Source of the DNA: Streptomyces sp. 3214.6
GTDB lineage: Bacteria; Actinomycetota; Actinomycetes; Streptomycetales; Streptomycetaceae
Reading direction: 5' to 3'
Length of the DNA stretch: 64,000 bases
NCBI RefSeq assembly: GCF_900129855.1
Contig: NZ_LT670819.1
Location: forward strand, 5,704,001 to 5,768,000
Part shown: one piece after another, positions 60,898-64,000 of the stretch
How the letters are laid out: each line of letters opens with the position of its first letter
Numbering within the stretch: the stretch's first letter is position 1
Made by a program: the position numbers and the translations under genes
Notes under the pieces: generated by a model
Seen by the model: the letters and a program-made list of their open reading frames with translations, nothing else
What the model was told of the DNA's origin: nothing
Database searches by the model: none

Positions 60898-61340
60898 GCC
60901 GCACCCCCGACCGTGAGCAGCACGGCGAGGACGAGGAGCGCTCCGCCCGCCCAGGTCAGGTCGACCGCGCGGCGCAGGCTCGTGAACTTGGCGACGGCCA
61001 GGCGGGACAGTCCGGCGACGTCGGCGGCGAGGTCGCCGCCGTCGACCGTGGCGGTGATCTCATCCGGCGTGAGCGTGGCCCACAGCGGGAAGCCGTGCCG
61101 GCCGCGCAGGTTCGGCCGCACCGACCGCAGCAGCAGAGCGGCCGCGCCGACCAGCAACGCCATGCCCGAACCGCCCGCGATGCCGGCAGGGACGTTCAGC
61201 GGCACGTCGCGGGCGATCGTCCACGCGCCGGCCAGGACCGCGCCGACGAATGCCAGCAGCAGGGCCGTCTTGGCGTCGGTCCGGGCGATCTCCGCCTTCA
61301 CCTCAGCGTGCGCGGCGGTCAGCTTCGGCGAGGCACTCAT
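60894..61340 (-). CDS. PycTM-like (Pycsar effector-type) membrane protein
   Basis: 148 residues. The sequence starts with an amphipathic helix AEVKAEIARTDAKTALLL, then two hydrophobic segments (about 26-43, 50-68) and a middle GFPLWATLTPDEI. A third helix pair follows (KFTSLRRAVDLTWAGGALLVLAVLL, quoted in part: RRAVDLTWAGGALL). This layout matches the Pycsar effector TM domain family, whose members are also found as 'integral membrane transfer proteins' in AICEs. No cyclase gene is in the window. Confidence 0.75.
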   Translation of the reverse strand: MSASPKLTAAHAEVKAEIARTDAKTALLLAFVGAVLAGAWTIARDVPLNVPAGIAGGSGMALLVGAAALLLRSVRPNLRGRHGFPLWATLTPDEITATVDGGDLAADVAGLSRLAVAKFTSLRRAVDLTWAGGALLVLAVLLTVGGAA

Positions 61341-61606
61341 GCCGCACCCCCCGGCAGCAGCGCGCCGGCCGGGCCGTTGGCCAGGTCCCGACGGGCCGCC
61401 AGCACCCGGTTGGGGGCCCGGCGGATCCGGCGGGCGTCCACCTCGTTCGCGGGACGGTCAAGGGTCATGATCTGGGCGTCGAGCAGGTCGACCTCCGCCA
61501 GGATCAGCGGGGACTCCAGCTCGATCGCGTCCAGCTCCGCAGCCGTCGGCTCCATGAAGTCGGCGAACGCGGTAACAGCGTCCTGAACAGTCACGATGGT
61601 GTTCAT
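61337..61606 (-). CDS. DUF6284 family protein
   Basis: 89 residues, starts MNTIVTVQDAVTAFADFM, with DAIELESPLILAEVDLLDAQI and ARRIRRAPNRVLAARRDLA. A conserved AICE protein of unknown role, first gene of the transfer/spread operon. The stop overlaps the PycTM-like start. Confidence 0.85.
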   Translation of the reverse strand: MNTIVTVQDAVTAFADFMEPTAAELDAIELESPLILAEVDLLDAQIMTLDRPANEVDARRIRRAPNRVLAARRDLANGPAGALLPGGAA

Positions 61607-61644
61607 GGGTCGTGGTCTCCCTAGCAGGTGAAACGGCCCGAACA

Positions 61645-61674
61645 GCACCCCCGGAGTAGGCGCTCCGGGGGTGC
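61645..61674 (-). promoter_or_regulatory. leader hairpin before DUF6284
   Basis: 12-bp perfect stem GCACCCCCGGAG/CTCCGGGGGTGC with a 6-base loop, 40 bp upstream of the DUF6284 start. Confidence 0.65.
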
Positions 61675-62069
61675 GCGCCGTTGGAGTCGGTTCCGGCTCC
61701 CCTCAACCCCGCCCGTACGGACTCCACATGGTGCGGGACCGGACGGGCGAGGGAGGCAACCGGCGCAGCGTGAGCCGCCGCGAAAGCCGAAAGAGAGTGG
61801 ACCGAGCTACTGCACAGGCGACGCCGGCCGGTCCATCACGTCGACGCCCAAAGCTGTCGTTGGCGCATCGGAACTCCTCGGTCGAAGGGGTACGGGGTAA
61901 GCACTGCAAGGGGGACCTTGTCCCCACTCTCCGGCCGTTGCTCGCGGTCGCCGGGCCACCTCCCCAGTACGGGCCGAAACCCTGTTTCACCTGGGCCTTA
62001 GCGGGCGGTCTTGCAGCGTCTTCCGCCCTGGTCGGAGCAGCCCAAAGAAGGCCCTCCTGTCGCTCCGCT

Positions 62070-62137
62070 GAACTAGTTCTGCGGTGCGCTGTGACGATTA
62101 AGGCACGCTCCGGAGTGGGCGTCAATAGAACTAGTTC
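62070..62137 (-). promoter_or_regulatory. KorSA-like operators flanking the transfer promoter
   Basis: Palindrome GAACTAGTTC at 62070-62079 and 62128-62137. Between them on the minus strand: TTGACG (62120-62125), 18 bp, TTAATC (62096-62101), a good vegetative promoter reading toward DUF6284 with the operators at the -35 and just past +1. Confidence 0.7.
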
Positions 62138-62181
62138 AGAGAGTCTGCGACTCGCCCGATCGATCCCGAAGTGATCCCGGC

Positions 62182-62201
62182 TATCCTTCTAGGACTAGTT
62201 C
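62182..62201 (+). promoter_or_regulatory. GntR promoter and third operator
   Basis: TATCCT (62182-62187) as -10 and GGACTAGTTC (62192-62201, one mismatch to the operator) across the expected transcript start, consistent with autorepression of the GntR gene. Confidence 0.6.
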
Positions 62202-62245
62202 TGTAAGACTGGGGGCGCGTGAGTCACACATCGAGGGAGTCAGGC

Positions 62246-63022
62246 ATGGAGGAGACCAAGGTTCCGAAGGTTCAGCGGCTCGCCGCTGAGCTTCGGGCGA
62301 AGATTCGGGAGGGGGTCTATCCCCCGGGTTCCGCGCTGCCCAAGGTGCGGGAGCTCCAGGAATCCGAAGGTGTCGCCTACCAGACCGCGCGCGACGTGTA
62401 CCGCGTACTGGAGGACGAGGGCCTGATCATTTCCCGCAGGGGTGAAGGCACGTTCGTCTCACCGATCCTCGGGAAGATCCACCGGGACGGGACGGGCCGC
62501 TACATCAAGTCGGCTCGGGAAGAGGCCGGCGCGCGGGGCGCGTTCGCGGCTGAGATCGCCAGGCTCGGGATGACGTCGGGCGCATCAACCGTGATCAGTC
62601 GGGAGCGACCGCCGAAGCGGATTGCTCAGATCCTCGGCGTCCATCACGCGGCGAAAGCCCTCGTCCGGGCCAGGGTCATGCGCGCCGACGCCACGGTCGT
62701 ACAGGTGGCAACCTCGTACTTCCCCGGTGACGTGGCGTTCGGTACGCAGCTTGAGCAGCAGGACACCGGCGACGGCGGAAGCAAGTCGCGCCTCGCCGAA
62801 CTCGGCTACGAGCAGACCCGGATCCAGGAATCCATCGACGTACGGCCCCCCAGCAAGGAAGAAGCCGAGTCACTCGGCGTGTCCGCCGACCGGTTGGTCT
62901 ACGAGATCACCCACGTCGGCCTCACCGAGAGTGGCAGGGCTGTGGAGGTTTGCGTTCACGTTATGCCCATCACCCTCTGGTCACTCAGCTATGAGTGGCC
63001 CATCGACCTGCCCGCAGTCTGA
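62246..63022 (+). CDS. GntR/HutC-family regulator (KorSA-like)
   Basis: 258 residues. N-terminal winged HTH (VYPPGSALPKVRELQESEGVAYQTARDVYRVLEDEGL, quoted in part: YQTARDVYRVLEDEGLI) and a C-terminal UTRA effector domain (RLAELGYEQTRIQESI; RLVYEITHVGLTESGRAVEV). KorSA-type repressors control AICE replication and transfer. I prefer ATG 62246 (GGGAG seven bases upstream) to the in-frame GTG 62219. GAACTAGTTC-type operators stand before it and before the oppositely oriented transfer operon. Confidence 0.87.
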   Translation: MEETKVPKVQRLAAELRAKIREGVYPPGSALPKVRELQESEGVAYQTARDVYRVLEDEGLIISRRGEGTFVSPILGKIHRDGTGRYIKSAREEAGARGAFAAEIARLGMTSGASTVISRERPPKRIAQILGVHHAAKALVRARVMRADATVVQVATSYFPGDVAFGTQLEQQDTGDGGSKSRLAELGYEQTRIQESIDVRPPSKEEAESLGVSADRLVYEITHVGLTESGRAVEVCVHVMPITLWSLSYEWPIDLPAV

Positions 63023-63036
63023 GAGGAAAGAACGAA

Positions 63037-63585
63037 GTGAGCAGCAACACCGCGATCGTCCGCGACGCCACTGAGCGCTACCGCACGGCTCGCCGGGAGG
63101 CGGGCGAAAGCCGGGGTGCCTTCGAGGCCGAGATCAAGCGGCTTGGGGGAACCCCTCGTGTGGAAACCGCGATCCGTCGCGACACCGCACCCTCTCAGGT
63201 CGCCGAACTTCTCGGCGTCGCGAGCACTGACCAGACCGTGATCCGCGCCAGGCACATGTACGACGGTGACCGCCTGGTCCAGCTTGCCGACTCCTACGTC
63301 CCCCTGGACGTGGCAGAGGCTGCCGGCGTTGAGAACCCCGACCCCGGCCTCGGCGGCATCATCAGCCGGATGCGGGACGCAGGGTTCGAGCAGACCGAGG
63401 CGATCGAAGAGGTCGCGCTCTACGCGGCGTCCTCCATCGAGGCAGAGGCGTTCGGCGTCGAGGTCGGCACCAACCTGCTCCGCATCACACACACTGGCTA
63501 CACGAAGACTGGTCGTGCCGTCGAGGTTACTGTTCACCGCCCGGGCCCTGGCTGGGTTCTGCGCTACAGCCCGCCCATCAGCTGA
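63037..63585 (+). CDS. UTRA-domain protein lacking HTH
   Basis: 182 residues. It starts VRDATERYRTARREAGESRGAFEAEIKRLGGTP, quoted in part as GAFEAEIKRLGGTP, aligned with the GntR neighbour's linker, and continues through a whole UTRA domain (GFEQTEAIEEV; LLRITHTGYTKTGRAVEVTVH). No DNA-binding domain exists. GTG 63037 is 14 bp after the GntR stop with AGGAAAG before it. Probable ligand-sensing partner, decoy or antagonist of the repressor (inference). Confidence 0.82.
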   Translation: MSSNTAIVRDATERYRTARREAGESRGAFEAEIKRLGGTPRVETAIRRDTAPSQVAELLGVASTDQTVIRARHMYDGDRLVQLADSYVPLDVAEAAGVENPDPGLGGIISRMRDAGFEQTEAIEEVALYAASSIEAEAFGVEVGTNLLRITHTGYTKTGRAVEVTVHRPGPGWVLRYSPPIS

Positions 63586-63597
63586 GCCCAACGTATC

Positions 63598-63637
63598 GAC
63601 GGCCCGCACCGAAAGCGTCTAAATGGTGCGGGCCGTC
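63598..63637 (+). terminator. terminator after UTRA gene
   Basis: 13-bp stem GACGGCCCGCACC / GGTGCGGGCCGTC with a 14-base loop and a short T-rich tail (GCTTTG). Confidence 0.8.
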
Positions 63638-63711
63638 GCTTTGTACCCGGAACCGCAATTGACAGAGGTCATCGAGGAGGGCTCTTTTCGATCTACAGCC
63701 GGACAGCGGGT

Positions 63712-64000
63712 CTACAGAGATCCCAAGAATGTGCCAAGATCGGTGCCGTCGATCTCTGCTTTATGCATCTCCGAAGCGGCTCTCCAGTTGTCTGTCTTAC
63801 GCCACTTAACGCCAGGCGTCTTAGCCAACTTCCCGAAAGGCGCAAGAGAGCGGGCAGAGTCGCCAAATGCCCGCCTGACGGCCCGGTCTGTGAAATAGTT
63901 TTCCAGTGCGCGGCGATCGAGGACATGGCCAGTGATGTTGATTTTTTGGCACAGATCCACAAAGGCTTGCCGCTCCGGATCGAGAGATGTGCCCGGTGCC
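63712..64000 (-). CDS. C-terminal part of OLD/TOPRIM-type ATP-dependent nuclease (partial)
   Basis: The reading frame is open to the right edge (at least 96 residues visible): LDPERQAFVDLCQKINITG, then HVLDRRALENYFTDRAVRRA and NWRAASEMHKAEID with TDLGTFLGSL. These are like the C-terminal TOPRIM portion of OLD-family AAA/TOPRIM nucleases (HVLDxxxIENYF). GC is lower than the surroundings. The 5' part lies outside the window. Such genes act as phage-defence or plasmid-exclusion nucleases; here it would be AICE cargo. Confidence 0.65.
   Translation of the reverse strand, partial: APGTSLDPERQAFVDLCQKINITGHVLDRRALENYFTDRAVRRAFGDSARSLAPFGKLAKTPGVKWRKTDNWRAASEMHKAEIDGTDLGTFLGSL

Larger units (their letters stand above)
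61607..62245. other. ~640-bp regulatory region with long leader
   Basis: Holds the operon promoter, three GAACTAGTTC-type operators, a hairpin (61645-61674) and a possible 10-codon leader ORF on the minus strand (start about 61872, after GAGGAG). No protein gene over 60 codons looks real. Confidence 0.6.
50851..64000. mobile_element. integrated actinomycete conjugative element (AICE), Prim-Pol type
   Basis: Contains, in order: nuclease, tyrosine integrase, Xis, SF3-helicase primase, Prim-Pol, FtsK-type TraB, spread proteins, DUF6284, a GntR (KorSA-like) repressor and a UTRA paralogue. This is the gene set of pSAM2-like AICEs with Prim-Pol replication. The left end is next to the pmt remnant; the right end and att repeats are outside the window, so the end given is only the window limit. 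Lower GC and cargo near 63.7 kb fit acquired DNA. Confidence 0.85.

Noticed and set aside
61703..62125. 140-residue minus-strand ORF in the transfer leader
   Set aside because: It starts upstream of the likely transcript start, has no ribosome site and reads as Arg/Pro-rich non-coding composition.

Overview
The window is high-GC actinobacterial chromosome, almost certainly Streptomyces. The evidence is the third-position G/C bias, the many GTG starts and 4-nt stop/start overlaps, an SsgA-family sporulation gene, the SepX/Glp division genes and the ATP-binding/XRE/DUF397 regulator set. As I recall S. coelicolor gene order (not checked here), the core genes match the SCO3154-SCO3190 neighbourhood running from pmt, the two penicillin-binding proteins and ssgE to galU and glp.

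Layout. 1-4.5 kb (minus strand): MTA phosphorylase, an FmdB zinc-ribbon protein behind a CIRCE-like operator, an MFS exporter and a cation/proton antiporter. 4.7-13.8 kb: a secreted or anchored penicillin-acylase-family amidase, 5-formyl-THF cyclo-ligase, then a plus-strand run galU, glp(moeA), moaC, mog, GNAT, sepX, ending at a tRNA-Ala(CGC). 14-19.5 kb: a macrolide-type ABC exporter divergent from a two-component system whose kinase and regulator genes overlap by about 109 nt through a repeat. 19.5-33.6 kb: exonuclease III, a MerR-controlled monooxygenase/hydrolase/dehydrogenase operon, a tricorn-like protease, a TetR/MMPL efflux pair and a lamin-tail secreted protein. 33.7-47 kb: a truncated GNAT, an ATP-binding/XRE/DUF397 cluster, assorted stress and transport genes, then a CbiMQO nickel/cobalt transporter whose last cistron overlaps ohrR, followed by ohr. 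46.6-50.6 kb: ssgE and two tandem penicillin-binding transpeptidases.

From about 50.85 kb to the right edge lies an integrated actinomycete conjugative element (AICE) of the Prim-Pol type. It carries a membrane-anchored Mrr-like nuclease, integrase, Xis, an SF3-helicase primase, Prim-Pol, an FtsK-type TraB translocase, spread-type membrane proteins (one resembling a Pycsar TM effector), DUF6284, a KorSA-like GntR repressor with its operators, and a UTRA-only paralogue of that repressor. The 5' part of an OLD/TOPRIM-like gene runs off the edge. The element appears to be inserted in the 3' end of the protein O-mannosyltransferase gene pmt: only the last ~30 codons of pmt remain at its left end, and the right end is outside the window.

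The best leads are the candidate clt locus (six CCTCCCTG 8-mers just 3' of traB), the lone PycTM-like protein inside the spread operon, the HTH-less UTRA paralogue, the GAACTAGTTC operator set around a ~480-nt leader, and the operon coupling of ohrR to nickel/cobalt uptake. All functions are read from sequence motifs by eye; no database search was possible.
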